A DNA stretch of 64,000 bases from CAIYZT01 sp947461435 (GCA_965284435.1 OZ260083.1:868001-932000); one strand, 5' to 3'. Shown: positions 51,053-60,605, counted from the first letter of the stretch. The notes: generated from the letters alone by a model not told the origin. Translations and numbers: made by a program.

Positions 51053-52132
51053 ATGACCGCCGATCTTGACACCATCTACGCCGACCTTGTCGCATCTGGC
51101 GCCCTGCGCCCGGACCCCGCGCAACGGGCCGTCTTGCCCGCTCTTCAATCGCTCAAGGATTGGCTCGAAGCCAATGCCACCCGAAAGATCGGCCTCTTTG
51201 CCGGTCTGTTCGCCAAGCCCATCCAGCCGCCCAAAGGAATTTACCTTTACGGCGGCGTCGGGCGCGGCAAGTCCATGCTGATGGATCTTTTCTGCGACAA
51301 GTTGTCGATCACGCAGAAACGCCGCGTTCATTTTCACGCCTTCATGCAAGATATCCACCGCGCCCTGCACGAGGCGCGCAAAACCGGCACAGATGACGCC
51401 CTCGTGCCGGTCGCGCAGGAATTGGCGCAATCCTTGCGGCTTTTGGCGCTGGACGAGATGCAGATCTCTGACATCACCGACGCCATGATCGTGGGGCGCC
51501 TGTTCGATTTGCTGATGTCGGCCGGTGTGGTCATCGTCACCACCTCAAACCGTCCGCCGCAAGATCTGTATCTCAACGGCCTGAATCGGGCGCTGTTTTT
51601 GCCCTTTATCGATCTGTTGAACGACCGCTTGCAGGTTCTGCACTTGGAATCCCCCACCGACTACCGTCAGCACCGCTTGCAAGGCGCCCAGCGCTATTTT
51701 CACCCCGCCGGTGCCGCCCGCGACGATCTGGCCGCCATCTGGCGCGATCTGACAGGCGGCGCGCCGGGCCAGACCTTGACCCTGTCCGTGAATGGCCGCG
51801 ATCTTCACCTGCCCAACTTTGCAAATGGCATCGCCCGCGCCTCCTTTTGGGAGCTTTGTGCCAAACCCCTGGGTCCGGCCGATTTTCTGGCCATCGCCGC
51901 AGCCGTCAAAGTGCTCATCCTCGAAGATATCCCGCATCTTTCCGCGTCGAATTACAACGAGGCAAAGCGTTTTGTCACCCTGATCGACGCCCTGTACGAG
52001 GCGCGCGTCCGCCTGATCGCCTCGGCGGCAGATGTGCCCGAACGGCTGTACATCGAGGGCTCAGGCAGTTTCGAATTCGAACGCACCGCAAGCCGCCTGC
52101 GCGAAATGCAGGCCGCCGACTGGGGCGCATGA
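51053..52132 (+). CDS. zapE: Cell division ATPase ZapE (AFG1 family)
   Basis: The 359-residue AFG1-like ATPase has Walker A in YGGVGRGKSMLMD, Walker B in LLALDEMQISD, the sensor TTSNRPPQDLY and the C-terminal RLIASAADVPERLY. ZapE acts with FtsZ at the septum under low oxygen or heat in E. coli; mitochondrial relatives help assemble respiratory complexes. In Rhodobacteraceae the gene often lies near TCA-cycle genes, which is not so here. ATG 51053 follows AGGAAAGGGC. Confidence 0.93.
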   Translation: MTADLDTIYADLVASGALRPDPAQRAVLPALQSLKDWLEANATRKIGLFAGLFAKPIQPPKGIYLYGGVGRGKSMLMDLFCDKLSITQKRRVHFHAFMQDIHRALHEARKTGTDDALVPVAQELAQSLRLLALDEMQISDITDAMIVGRLFDLLMSAGVVIVTTSNRPPQDLYLNGLNRALFLPFIDLLNDRLQVLHLESPTDYRQHRLQGAQRYFHPAGAARDDLAAIWRDLTGGAPGQTLTLSVNGRDLHLPNFANGIARASFWELCAKPLGPADFLAIAAAVKVLILEDIPHLSASNYNEAKRFVTLIDALYEARVRLIASAADVPERLYIEGSGSFEFERTASRLREMQAADWGA

Positions 52133-52136
52133 CGGC

Positions 52137-52898
52137 TTAGCCGTAGGTCTGCCAAAGAAGCCGCACGGCCAGCGCCAGACAAACCACAACCAGCAAAGGC
52201 CGGATCAGCCCCGACCCCACCCGCATCGCCAGACGCGCGCCCAAACTCGCCCCGCCCACTTGGGCCGCCGCCATCGACAGGCCCAAGGCCCAAAGGATAT
52301 GCCCGCCAAAGGCAAAGACAATCAAAGACCCAAGGTTCGACGAAAAGTTCAAAAACTTGGTATGCGCCGTCGCCTGCAACATCCCTTGCCCCGCCAAAAG
52401 CACAAAGCCCAGCATGTAAAAACTGCCCGCGCCCGGGCCAAAGAACCCATCATACAGCGCCACCACCGGCACCACCGTGGCCCCGAACACCAAAGGTCCC
52501 ATACGCGCCGCGCCCGCGCCTTCGGACAGGCCGGGTTTCAGCCCGAAATACAGCGCCACCGCGATCAGAATAAACGGCATCACCCCGCGCAGCAGATCGG
52601 TCGGCAAGGCCAGCGCCAAAATCGCCCCCGCGGCCGAGGCGATGATGGCCACAACCGCCATCTTCCATTGCCCCAAAGGCCGCACATGCCCCGCCCGCGC
52701 ATAGGTGACCGCCGCCGTGCCTGACCCAAAGCAGCCCTGCAATTTGTTCGTGGCCAGCGCTTGGGCGGGCGTCAACCCACACAAAAGCAGCACCGGCACC
52801 GTAATCAACCCGCCGCCGCCCGCAATGGCATCAACAAAGCCTGCCAGAAACGCCGCGCAGACAAGGATCAGCGCAAGATGAGTGGAAATTTCGAACAT
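52137..52898 (-). CDS. TauE/SafE (TSUP) family anion permease
   Basis: The 253-residue protein has eight hydrophobic segments and the paired repeats GFVDAIAGGGGLITVPVLLL and GFFGPGAGSFYMLGFV of the TauE/SafE family (PF01925). The family moves sulfite, sulfonates or related anions. The neighbours (ZapE and SerB) do not name the substrate. It is convergent with zapE, their stops four bases apart. Confidence 0.9.
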   Translation of the reverse strand: MFEISTHLALILVCAAFLAGFVDAIAGGGGLITVPVLLLCGLTPAQALATNKLQGCFGSGTAAVTYARAGHVRPLGQWKMAVVAIIASAAGAILALALPTDLLRGVMPFILIAVALYFGLKPGLSEGAGAARMGPLVFGATVVPVVALYDGFFGPGAGSFYMLGFVLLAGQGMLQATAHTKFLNFSSNLGSLIVFAFGGHILWALGLSMAAAQVGGASLGARLAMRVGSGLIRPLLVVVCLALAVRLLWQTYG

Positions 52899-52982
52899 GC
52901 GTTCACAAACCTTTCAGACCGCCCGCAGATCGCTCAAACCATCGTTGGTGCGGCGCGTCAACCCGGTCCGTCCGGCGCAAGA

Positions 52983-53858
52983 TTACAGCGCAAATTCGGC
53001 TCTGGCATAGCCTTGCATGTACAAAAGTGCCGTCAGATCCCCGTGGTTCACGCGCAAGGCGCATTGGGCCTGCACGCTGGGCTTTGCATGCAGCGCAACA
53101 CCCGCCCCCGCAAGACCCAACATGCCCAGATCATTCGCCCCATCTCCCACCGCCATCGCCTGCGCCACTGAAACGCCCAAGCGGGCCGAAATTTCTTCCA
53201 GCGCCTGCACCTTTGCGGCCTTTCCCAAAATCGGCCGCGCGACCTGACCGGTCAAAACCCCGTCTTGCATCAGCAAAGTATTCGCCCGGTGTTCATCAAA
53301 CCCCAATTCATCCGCAATCGCGGCCGTAAAGGCGGTAAACCCGCCCGAAACCAGCGCCGTATACGCGCCCTGCGCTTTCATGGTGGCCAAAAGCACCGCC
53401 CCCCCCGGCATCAGGGTGATCCTGTCGCGCAGCACCTCGCCGATCGCCGCCTCTGGCAGTCCTGCCAGCAGCCCGACCCGTTCGTTCAACGCGGCCTCAA
53501 AATCCAGCGCGCCGTTCATGGCGCGGGCCGTGATCGCGGCCACATGCGCGCCCACGCCCGCCACATCGGCCAATTCGTCGATGCATTCCTGCTGGATCAT
53601 CGTGCTGTCCATATCCGCGATCAGCACCTTCTTGCGCCGCCCCTCTGCGGGCTGCACCACCAGATCAATCGCCATCGATTGCAAGCCATCCCAAACCTCC
53701 CACAGGTTCGCCGGCATCGCGCCCAAGGTAAATTCCGCCGCAATTCCCGGATCCAGCCAAATCGCATCCCCCCCGCCCCAGGCATTGCGCAAGGATTCCA
53801 CCGTCACCCGGTCAAGCACCGGCCTTTTGGGATCCGTCAGAAGGGTGGCAATCAGCAT
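52983..53858 (-). CDS. serB: Phosphoserine phosphatase
   Basis: The 291-residue enzyme has an N-terminal ACT-like regulatory segment (about 1-75) and the HAD phosphatase domain with DMDSTMIQQE (nucleophile and acid Asp), SGGFTAF, GKAAKV and AVGDGANDLGML. It hydrolyses phosphoserine to serine, the last step of serine synthesis. The longer frame to 54122 is antisense to serC. It is divergent from serC across 141 bases that include the serC promoter and leader, so the whole pathway sits at one locus. Confidence 0.95.
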   Translation of the reverse strand: MLIATLLTDPKRPVLDRVTVESLRNAWGGGDAIWLDPGIAAEFTLGAMPANLWEVWDGLQSMAIDLVVQPAEGRRKKVLIADMDSTMIQQECIDELADVAGVGAHVAAITARAMNGALDFEAALNERVGLLAGLPEAAIGEVLRDRITLMPGGAVLLATMKAQGAYTALVSGGFTAFTAAIADELGFDEHRANTLLMQDGVLTGQVARPILGKAAKVQALEEISARLGVSVAQAMAVGDGANDLGMLGLAGAGVALHAKPSVQAQCALRVNHGDLTALLYMQGYARAEFAL

Positions 53859-53919
53859 GTCATGGGTCCGTTTCGTCGCTTTGGTGCAATGATGCGCCGC
53901 TTTACGACGCTTTTTCCCC

Positions 53920-53948
53920 TTGCACCACCCCGGACCTGCCCGTATTAG
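53920..53948 (+). promoter_or_regulatory. Likely promoter of serC-serA
   Basis: TTGCAC (53920-53925), 17 bases, then TATTAG (53943-53948) make a recognisable sigma-70 type promoter. Initiation about seven bases on would place the RNA start just before the hairpin leader. Confidence 0.5.
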
Positions 53949-53956
53949 CGGCAGTG

Positions 53957-53999
53957 GGACACCCTTCCCCAACGAAGGGCATTTATCTGCGAGGATACC
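53957..53999 (+). ncRNA. serC leader RNA motif (candidate)
   Basis: The leader has a hairpin CCCTTC-CCCAAC-GAAGGG (53962-53979) and then a single-stranded run to GAGG and the start codon. Its place directly upstream of serC-serA in an alphaproteobacterium fits the serC motif described from comparative genomics (Rfam serC). I did not run a covariance search, and the sequence identity to the family model is from memory. Its role is not established. Confidence 0.5.
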
Positions 54000-55148
54000 A
54001 TGACGAATCTGACCGCCCCGGCATTGCGCCCGGCGAATCCGCGTTTTTCTTCTGGCCCCTGTGCCAAAATCCCCCAATATTCGCTTCAAATGCTCGCAGA
54101 CGCGCCGCTTGGCAGGTCTCATCGTGCCGCTGTCGGCAAGGCCAAACTGCGCGAGGCGATTGACCTGACGCGGTCTGTTCTGGGCGTTCCTGATGACTAC
54201 CGCATCGGCATTGTCCCGGGGTCAGATACCGGCGCGGTCGAAATGGCCATGTGGACGATGCTGGGCGCGCGGCCCGTCGAAATGCTGGCTTGGGAAAGCT
54301 TTGGCGAAGGCTGGGTGACCGATGCCGTCAAACAGCTCAAGCTGGATGCAAAGGTGACGCTCGCCCCCTATGGCCAGATTGTCGATTTTTCCGCCGTCGA
54401 TTTCAACAAGGACGTCGTCTTCACCTGGAATGGTACCACCTCGGGCTGCCGCCTGCCGAATGCCGATGCCATTCCCGCCACCCGTGGCGGCCTGACCATT
54501 TGCGACGCCACATCGGCTGCTTTCGCGATGGAACTGGACTGGTCCAAACTGGATGTCACCACCTTTTCATGGCAAAAGGTTCTGGGCGGCGAGGGCGCGC
54601 ATGGCATGATCATCCTGTCGCCCCGCGCCGTTGAACGGTTGGAATCCTACACACCCGCCTGGCCCTTGCCGAAAATCTTCCGCCTGACATCGAAGGGCAA
54701 GCTGATCGAGGGCATCTTCATCGGCGAAACCATCAATACCCCCTCGATGCTGGCGGTTGAAGATTACCTTGTCTCGCTTAAATGGGCGCAATCCGTCGGC
54801 GGGCGGGCGGGTCTTGTGGGCCGCGCCACGGCAAATGCGCAGGTGGTCTGGGATTTTTGTGCGCAAAATCCCTGGCTGCAAAATCTGGCAGCCGCGCCCG
54901 ATATCGCGTCAACCACATCCGTCTGTCTGAAATTCCACGATCCGCGCATCTTGAACGCCGAAGCTTTTGCCAAAGCCGTCGCCAAACGGCTCGAAAAGGC
55001 CGGTGTTGCTTATGACATCGGGGCCTACCGCGATGCGCCTGCGGGTCTGCGCATCTGGTGCGGATCCACAGTCGAAACCGCTGATGTCGCGGCCCTGATG
55101 CCGTGGATCGCCCACGCCTTCCACGCGGAAATCGCCGCGCAATCGTGA
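54000..55148 (+). CDS. serC: Phosphoserine aminotransferase
   Basis: The 382-residue class V aminotransferase is of the alphaproteobacterial SerC type: RFSSGPCAKIP near the N-terminus, IVPGSDTGAVEMAMW, CDATSAAFAMELDWSKLDV (PLP-binding Asp) and SWQKVLGGEGAHG with the Schiff-base Lys. It makes phosphoserine from 3-phosphohydroxypyruvate and glutamate. GAGG lies five bases before the ATG. serA follows 91 bases downstream on the same strand. Confidence 0.96.
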   Translation: MTNLTAPALRPANPRFSSGPCAKIPQYSLQMLADAPLGRSHRAAVGKAKLREAIDLTRSVLGVPDDYRIGIVPGSDTGAVEMAMWTMLGARPVEMLAWESFGEGWVTDAVKQLKLDAKVTLAPYGQIVDFSAVDFNKDVVFTWNGTTSGCRLPNADAIPATRGGLTICDATSAAFAMELDWSKLDVTTFSWQKVLGGEGAHGMIILSPRAVERLESYTPAWPLPKIFRLTSKGKLIEGIFIGETINTPSMLAVEDYLVSLKWAQSVGGRAGLVGRATANAQVVWDFCAQNPWLQNLAAAPDIASTTSVCLKFHDPRILNAEAFAKAVAKRLEKAGVAYDIGAYRDAPAGLRIWCGSTVETADVAALMPWIAHAFHAEIAAQS

Positions 55149-55239
55149 TCGCGGTCGGGCGGATGCCCGGCCTTCCAATGCATTCCAATTTGTTGGTCGG
55201 CCGATGGCCAGACCGCCCCCGACCTTAAAGGACATCCTC

Positions 55240-56835
55240 ATGGCCCCCCGCGTTCTCGTCTCCGATGAACTTTCCGAAACCGCCGTTCAGATCTTCCGCG
55301 ACCGCGGAGTCGAGGTGGATTACATGCCCAAACTCGGCAAGGACAAAGACAAGCTTGCCGAACTGATCAGCCAATACGACGGTCTTGCCATCCGCTCGGC
55401 CACCAAGGTCACAGAAAAACTGCTGGCCGCCGCCACGAACCTGAAGGTGGTGGGCCGCGCCGGTATTGGGGTCGACAACGTTGATATTCCCGCCGCGTCA
55501 AAAAAAGGCGTGATCGTGATGAACACGCCGTTCGGCAATTCAATCACCACGGCCGAACATGCCATCGCGATGATGTTTTCCGTGGCGCGCCAGATCCCCG
55601 AGGCGAACGCCTCAACTCAGGCCGGCAAATGGGAAAAATCCCGCTTCATGGGGGTGGAACTGTTCAACAAGACCCTCGGCGTGATCGGCGCAGGCAACAT
55701 CGGCGGCATCGTTTGCGACCGCGCCGTGGGCCTGAAAATGAAGGTGATCGCCTATGATCCCTTCCTGTCGGACGAGCGGGCCAAAACGCTGGGTGTCACC
55801 AAAGTCGACCTTGATGATCTGTTGGCCCGGGCCGATTTCATCACCCTTCACGTGCCGCTGACCGACAAGACCCGCAACATCCTGTCCGCCGAAAATCTGG
55901 CCAAAACCAAAAAAGGCGTGCGCATCATCAACTGCGCCCGCGGCGGTTTGATTGACGAAGCGGCCCTGCTGGCGGCGTTGAACATCGGTCAGGTCGCCGC
56001 CGCAGCCCTTGATGTGTTCGAGGTGGAACCGGCCACGGAAAACGCCCTGTTCGGCCATCCGAACGTCGTGTGCACCCCGCATCTGGGCGCGGCCACCACC
56101 GAAGCGCAGGAAAACGTTGCCCTGCAGGTGGCCGAACAGATGGCGGATTACCTTTTGTCGGGCGCGGTGCAAAACGCGCTGAACATGCCAAATGTCACCG
56201 CCGAAGAGGCGGCCGTCATGGGCCCATGGATCAAACTGGCCGCCCATCTGGGCAGTTTCATCGGCCAGATGACAGACGAGCCGATCCGCGCCATCAACAT
56301 CCTCTACGATGGCCGCGTCTCGGAAATGAACCTTGCCGCGCTGAACCAGTCTGTCATCGCCGGCGTCATGAAAACGGCCAACCCCGATGTCAATCTGGTT
56401 TCGGCCCCGATCGTGGCCAAAGAACGCGGCATTCAGGTGTCGACCACCCGGCAAGACAAATCGGGCGTCTTTGATGCCTATGTCAAGGTCACCATGGTCA
56501 CGGACAAACGCGAACGCTCGGTCGCGGGCACCTGCTTTTCAGATGGAAAGCCGCGCTTTATCCAGATCAAGGGCATCAACATCGATGCCGAAATCGGCGC
56601 GCACATGCTCTATACCACGAACGAGGATGTCCCGGGCATCATTGGCCTTTTGGGCATGACCATGGGCAAGAACGGCGTGAACATCGCCAACTTTACACTG
56701 GGCCGGTCCGGCGTCGGTCAAGATGCGATTGCCCTGTTGTATCTGGATCAGGCGATTGACCCCAAGGTCGTCGAAACCTTGAACTCAACCGGCATGTTCA
56801 CGGCCGTGAAAGCTCTCAAGTTCGACGTGGCATGA
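55240..56835 (+). CDS. serA: D-3-phosphoglycerate dehydrogenase
   Basis: The 531-residue enzyme has the NAD-binding GVIGAGNIGGIV Rossmann motif, the catalytic Arg/Glu/His set (INCARGG, EVEPATENALFGHPNV, TPHLGAAT), an intervening domain and a C-terminal ACT domain (about 455-531). It is the long form (about 530 residues), like the Bacillus or mammalian type, and not the E. coli type (410). AAGGA precedes ATG 55240. First step of serine synthesis; the ACT domain offers serine feedback. A weak stem-loop (56846-56870) follows the stop but has no U-tract. Confidence 0.97.
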   Translation: MAPRVLVSDELSETAVQIFRDRGVEVDYMPKLGKDKDKLAELISQYDGLAIRSATKVTEKLLAAATNLKVVGRAGIGVDNVDIPAASKKGVIVMNTPFGNSITTAEHAIAMMFSVARQIPEANASTQAGKWEKSRFMGVELFNKTLGVIGAGNIGGIVCDRAVGLKMKVIAYDPFLSDERAKTLGVTKVDLDDLLARADFITLHVPLTDKTRNILSAENLAKTKKGVRIINCARGGLIDEAALLAALNIGQVAAAALDVFEVEPATENALFGHPNVVCTPHLGAATTEAQENVALQVAEQMADYLLSGAVQNALNMPNVTAEEAAVMGPWIKLAAHLGSFIGQMTDEPIRAINILYDGRVSEMNLAALNQSVIAGVMKTANPDVNLVSAPIVAKERGIQVSTTRQDKSGVFDAYVKVTMVTDKRERSVAGTCFSDGKPRFIQIKGINIDAEIGAHMLYTTNEDVPGIIGLLGMTMGKNGVNIANFTLGRSGVGQDAIALLYLDQAIDPKVVETLNSTGMFTAVKALKFDVA

Positions 56836-56918
56836 TCGGCCACAGGCCGGGGCGTGTCACATCCCCCGGCTTGCCTGCGGCGGAATCCGAACTTTCTGCG
56901 CCCGTTTGCGGGTACGTG

Positions 56919-58322
56919 TCATCCGTGCGCGCCCCAGGGGCCGTGCTTTCCGGGCCGTCCATCGGTCCGCTCAAACCCGTGCGCGCCAAAGAAATCACGC
57001 TGGGCCTGAATCATGTTGGCGGTGCCGCGCCCCGTGCGCATCAGATCGAACCATGCCAAACCCGCCGACAGCGCAGGCGTGGCATGACCGGCCAATGCCG
57101 CCGCCGCAACCACGCGGCGCAGCGCCCCGTGCTGGGCCTTCAAATGCGCCGAAAAGGCCGGGGCAAGGATCAGGTTGCGCGCGGGATCCTCGGTCAGGGC
57201 GGCTGACATGTGATCCAGCATATCTGACCGGATGATACAGCCTGCCCGCCAAACCTTGGCACATTCTGGCAAGGGCACGCCCCAGCCATAGGTTTCAGAA
57301 GCCGCAGCCAGCATGGTGAACCCTTGGGCATAGCACAGGATCTTGCCCGCAATCATCGCCCCCTCCAGATCCGCCAAATCCACCGACAGGCGCTGCGGCC
57401 CCGCGCCAAACGCCGCCTCTCCGGCCTGCCGCTCGCCTCGCCGCGCCGAGACGTTGCGGGCCATCACCGCCGCTTCGATCACCGGCACCGGGGCCGCCAG
57501 ATGCTGCGCCTCGATCGCCGTCCAGCGGCCGGTGCCCTTTTGTCCCGCCGCGTCCACAATGACATCCAGCATGGCAGCGCCGCTGACCGGGTCCGTGGCC
57601 CGCGCCACCGCGCCCGAGATTTCGATCAGATAACTGCGCAAGATGCCCGTGTTCCACCGCTCCAGCACCTCGGCGATTTGGGGCGCAGACAGCCCCAACC
57701 CATCGCGCATCACGCCGTACACCTCGGCGATCATTTGCATATCGGCATATTCGATCCCGTTGTGCACTGTTTTCACAAAATGCCCGGCCCCGCGGGGGCC
57801 CATCCAGGTGGCGCAGGGCGTTTGCCCATGCCGCGCCGCGATGGATTGCAAGACAGGCGCAACCCTGTCCCAACCCGCCTTTGGCCCACCCCCCATGATG
57901 GATGGTCCGTGTCGCGCGCCCTCTTCGCCCCCTGAAACCCCGATGCCAAGAAAGGCAACACCCGCCGCCTCCGCCGCCGCTGCGCGCCGCTCCGTGTCGT
58001 GAAAATTGGCATTGCCGGCGTCGATGATCATATCCAAGGGGCCCATCAGCGGACGAAGCTGTGCAATCTGGTCATCCACCGGCTGACCGGCCGGAACCAT
58101 CAAGATAATGGCGCGGGGCGGCGTGATCGCGGCCACAAGGTCTGAAAGACTGTCTGTGGGTACGATATTTCCCGCCAGATCCCCAGCGCCGGCATGAAAG
58201 GCCGTCGTGACAGAACCGGTGCGATTCCAGACCGCAATCCGGTGCCCTTTTTCCGCAATGTTCAGCGCCAGCGCGGCCCCCATCGTGCCAAGGCCCACAA
58301 GCCCGATCGTCGCCCTATCCAT
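56919..58322 (-). CDS. gnd: 6-phosphogluconate dehydrogenase (decarboxylating)
   Basis: The 467-residue enzyme has the NADP-binding GLVGLGTMGAALALNIAEKGH, IDAGNANFHDTERR, the GVSGGEEGARHGPSIM catalytic strip, KTVHNGIEYADMQMIAE (catalytic Lys) and the all-helical C-terminal domain. It turns 6-phosphogluconate into ribulose-5-phosphate. The sequence is the long GndA form. AAGGGG precedes ATG 58322. It is convergent with serA. No zwf or pgl lies in the window. Confidence 0.95.
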   Translation of the reverse strand: MDRATIGLVGLGTMGAALALNIAEKGHRIAVWNRTGSVTTAFHAGAGDLAGNIVPTDSLSDLVAAITPPRAIILMVPAGQPVDDQIAQLRPLMGPLDMIIDAGNANFHDTERRAAAAEAAGVAFLGIGVSGGEEGARHGPSIMGGGPKAGWDRVAPVLQSIAARHGQTPCATWMGPRGAGHFVKTVHNGIEYADMQMIAEVYGVMRDGLGLSAPQIAEVLERWNTGILRSYLIEISGAVARATDPVSGAAMLDVIVDAAGQKGTGRWTAIEAQHLAAPVPVIEAAVMARNVSARRGERQAGEAAFGAGPQRLSVDLADLEGAMIAGKILCYAQGFTMLAAASETYGWGVPLPECAKVWRAGCIIRSDMLDHMSAALTEDPARNLILAPAFSAHLKAQHGALRRVVAAAALAGHATPALSAGLAWFDLMRTGRGTANMIQAQRDFFGAHGFERTDGRPGKHGPWGAHG

Positions 58323-58475
58323 CACGTTTACCCCTTTACGTCCGGCCAATTTTACCGATGATGTTATCGATCACATTTATCCTAGCACGCGCTGCATCCC
58401 GTGAAAACCGCTCTTGTATCCCATGGTCTACACTCTTACGTCTGCGCGGGCCCAAAGACCCCAGCGGAGACGACC

Positions 58476-59210
58476 ATGCGGACCTATGCCATCGGCGATA
58501 TCCACGGCCACCTTGATAAGCTGGTCGATCTGCACGAGGTGATCGCGCGGGATATGGCCAACCACGGACCCGCCCCGATTGTCCATGTCGGGGATCTGGT
58601 GGACCGCGGCCCCAATTGCCGCGGCGTGATCGATTATCTGTCGCAAGGCATCGCGGCCGGGGCAGACTGGGTGGTGCTGAAAGGCAATCATGACCGGATG
58701 TTCACGGGCTTTCTGCGCGATCCGTCGTGGCAGGATCCGGGACTGCGCACCGATTTGTCCTATCTTCATCCAAAGATCGGCGGCGCCGCCACCTTGTCCT
58801 CTTACGGGGTTGCCAGCCCCGGCGATCGTCCCTTGGCCCCAGTCCATGCCGACGCCGTGGCAGCCATCCCCGCCGCGCACCGCGACTTTCTGGACAACCG
58901 CCCCACCTGGCATCAACGCGGTGAGGTGGTCTTTGTCCATGCGGGCATCCGCCCCGGCGTGCCCATCGCCCAGCAAACCGAAGATGATCTGGTCTGGATC
59001 CGCAAACCCTTTTTGGAAGAAACCCGCGACCACGGGGCTCTGATCGTGCATGGCCACACCGCCATTGATCGGCCCACCCACTATGGCAACCGGGTCAACA
59101 TCGATTCCTCGGTCGCCTATGGCGGCCCGCTGTCGGCCATCGTGATCGAAGGGCGCAAGGTCTGGGATCTTACCGCCAAAGGCCGGACCTTGCTGCAGCC
59201 CAATCCGTGA
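58476..59210 (+). CDS. Metallophosphoesterase (PPP-type serine/threonine phosphatase-like)
   Basis: The 244-residue protein has the calcineurin-like metal motifs GDIHGHLDKL (residues 8-17), GDLVDRG, GNHD, and later HGHT, arranged as in the short bacterial PPP phosphatases (PrpA/ApaH-like group). GGAGA precedes ATG 58476. The substrate may be a phosphoprotein or a dinucleoside polyphosphate. It stands alone, divergent from gnd. Confidence 0.9.
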   Translation: MRTYAIGDIHGHLDKLVDLHEVIARDMANHGPAPIVHVGDLVDRGPNCRGVIDYLSQGIAAGADWVVLKGNHDRMFTGFLRDPSWQDPGLRTDLSYLHPKIGGAATLSSYGVASPGDRPLAPVHADAVAAIPAAHRDFLDNRPTWHQRGEVVFVHAGIRPGVPIAQQTEDDLVWIRKPFLEETRDHGALIVHGHTAIDRPTHYGNRVNIDSSVAYGGPLSAIVIEGRKVWDLTAKGRTLLQPNP

Positions 59211-59253
59211 TCTTTCAAACTCTGCCCAAACGCCACAAAGCCGCCGCGAAGTC

Positions 59254-59269
59254 TTAAGCAGTCGTTAAC
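59254..59269 (+). promoter_or_regulatory. CtrA-type binding site
   Basis: TTAA (59254-59257), seven bases, TTAAC (59265-59269) is a full match to the alphaproteobacterial CtrA consensus TTAA-N7-TTAAC. It lies 66 bases before the start of the 55-residue protein gene. No second copy was noticed in the window. Confidence 0.6.
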
Positions 59270-59334
59270 CGCGCCCCGGCACACTGGGCCCATCAAGTGG
59301 GGGCTTGGTGTGTACCTGTTCAAAGGGGTGTGAC

Positions 59335-59502
59335 ATGAGTGTAGAAATCATCGATGGAATTCGCGTTTTGAAACTAAAGGATGGCCCGTCCCTGGCCGTC
59401 GATGCGGCCCGCGAAAGGCGCGCGGTCGCCCAGATTTGGATGCTTCTGGGCGGCGGCCAAATGTCGCGCGACGCGGCGATCTATTCGCGCGGTCTGCTTT
59501 AG
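59335..59502 (+). CDS. Small 55-residue protein, function unknown
   Basis: The ATG follows AAGGGG at a good distance and opens MSVEIIDGIRVLKLKDGPSL. The rest is one amphipathic helix (AARERRAVAQIWMLLGGGQM) ending YSRGLL. I do not recognise the family. A CtrA box lies upstream, so the gene may belong to the cell-cycle, motility or gene-transfer regulon. Its stop overlaps the stop of the convergent MFS gene by four bases. An upstream TTG extension is possible but less likely. Confidence 0.65.
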   Translation: MSVEIIDGIRVLKLKDGPSLAVDAARERRAVAQIWMLLGGGQMSRDAAIYSRGLL

Positions 59503-60605
59503 ACGGCGCGTTGAATCGGGCGGTACAGGGCCAGACACAGCAGCGTCAAACCCAAGGTCAGACCGCCCGTTGCCCAAAAGAACCCACGCGGGCCAAACGG
59601 GACGATGCTTTGTGCCAAGATCAGCGGCAACAGCATCGCCCCGATCTGCGCCACAATGATCAAGAACGGTGACACGCGCGGATCATTGCCCAAAAGGGCC
59701 GTTCCCGTCACATAAAACCCCGGAAAAAACAGCCCCGCCGCAATTCCGATGGGCGCAAAGAACCAGATCGGGCTGATCAGGGCGCAACCCCAAAGCCCAA
59801 GGCTTGTCAGCGCCATCCCCACCACGAAAATTCCAAAGGCCGGCAACCGATCTGCCAGAAAGATCAGCGCCACGCGCCCAAACAGGAATGTCAGATAAAA
59901 CGCCGATAGCAGCCGCGCCGCCGTCGTTTCGTCAATTCCCGACGCGACCAGCGCCGATGGCCCAAGCCCCACAAGGCTGACTTCAAGGCCAATCCCAAAG
60001 GCCCCCAGAATCAAAATCGGCAGATGAATGCGAAATCCGGTCCCCTCTGCGGCGTGGCCGGTCTGGGTGCGGCCCGCCGGACCGGCCGCCAGAAAGATCA
60101 AAAAGGTCAGGCCGCCCATCAGCGCGAACAACCGTTCCGGATGCGAGGTGACAAGCGAAAACGCGAAGGGCGCCATGATCGCCCCAAGCGAGAACATCGC
60201 ATTGATCAGCGCCAGCATGGCCGGTCCCCGGGACCCAAAAAGGGCAAGGATCTTGGGGTTGAACACAGCCGTCAACATGCCATAGCCGAGCCCCATGATC
60301 GCCGCGCCCACCAGCGTCAGCGCCCACGAAAAACCCAGACCCAACAGCGCGCCCCCGGCCGCCAACAAGAAAAGCCCCGGCCTTGGCCCAGTCCGGCCGG
60401 GATACAGAAACATGGCCAGAACCCCGCTCAGCGATCCAACCCAATGGGCCGACAGAACCCATCCGGCATCCCCGGCCGTCAGCGAAAACAACTTCTGATA
60501 AGACAGCACAGACGGGCCATACAACGACAGCCCCGCCCCCATCATCGCAAAGGCGGCAGAGCCTGTGATCAACACCGCCAGCCGCTGAAACCGTGCTTCG
60601 TCCAT
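59499..60605 (-). CDS. MFS transporter
   Basis: The 368-residue protein has about eleven or twelve hydrophobic segments, an N-terminal half with AAFAMMGAGLSLYGPSVLSYQKLFSLTAGDAGWVLSAHWVGS and a GLGYGMLTAVFNPKILALFG segment. It is shorter than the other MFS proteins here. The substrate cannot be told. It is divergent from the MarR gene across 120 bases, which makes it a possible MarR target. Confidence 0.8.
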   Translation of the reverse strand: MDEARFQRLAVLITGSAAFAMMGAGLSLYGPSVLSYQKLFSLTAGDAGWVLSAHWVGSLSGVLAMFLYPGRTGPRPGLFLLAAGGALLGLGFSWALTLVGAAIMGLGYGMLTAVFNPKILALFGSRGPAMLALINAMFSLGAIMAPFAFSLVTSHPERLFALMGGLTFLIFLAAGPAGRTQTGHAAEGTGFRIHLPILILGAFGIGLEVSLVGLGPSALVASGIDETTAARLLSAFYLTFLFGRVALIFLADRLPAFGIFVVGMALTSLGLWGCALISPIWFFAPIGIAAGLFFPGFYVTGTALLGNDPRVSPFLIIVAQIGAMLLPLILAQSIVPFGPRGFFWATGGLTLGLTLLCLALYRPIQRAV

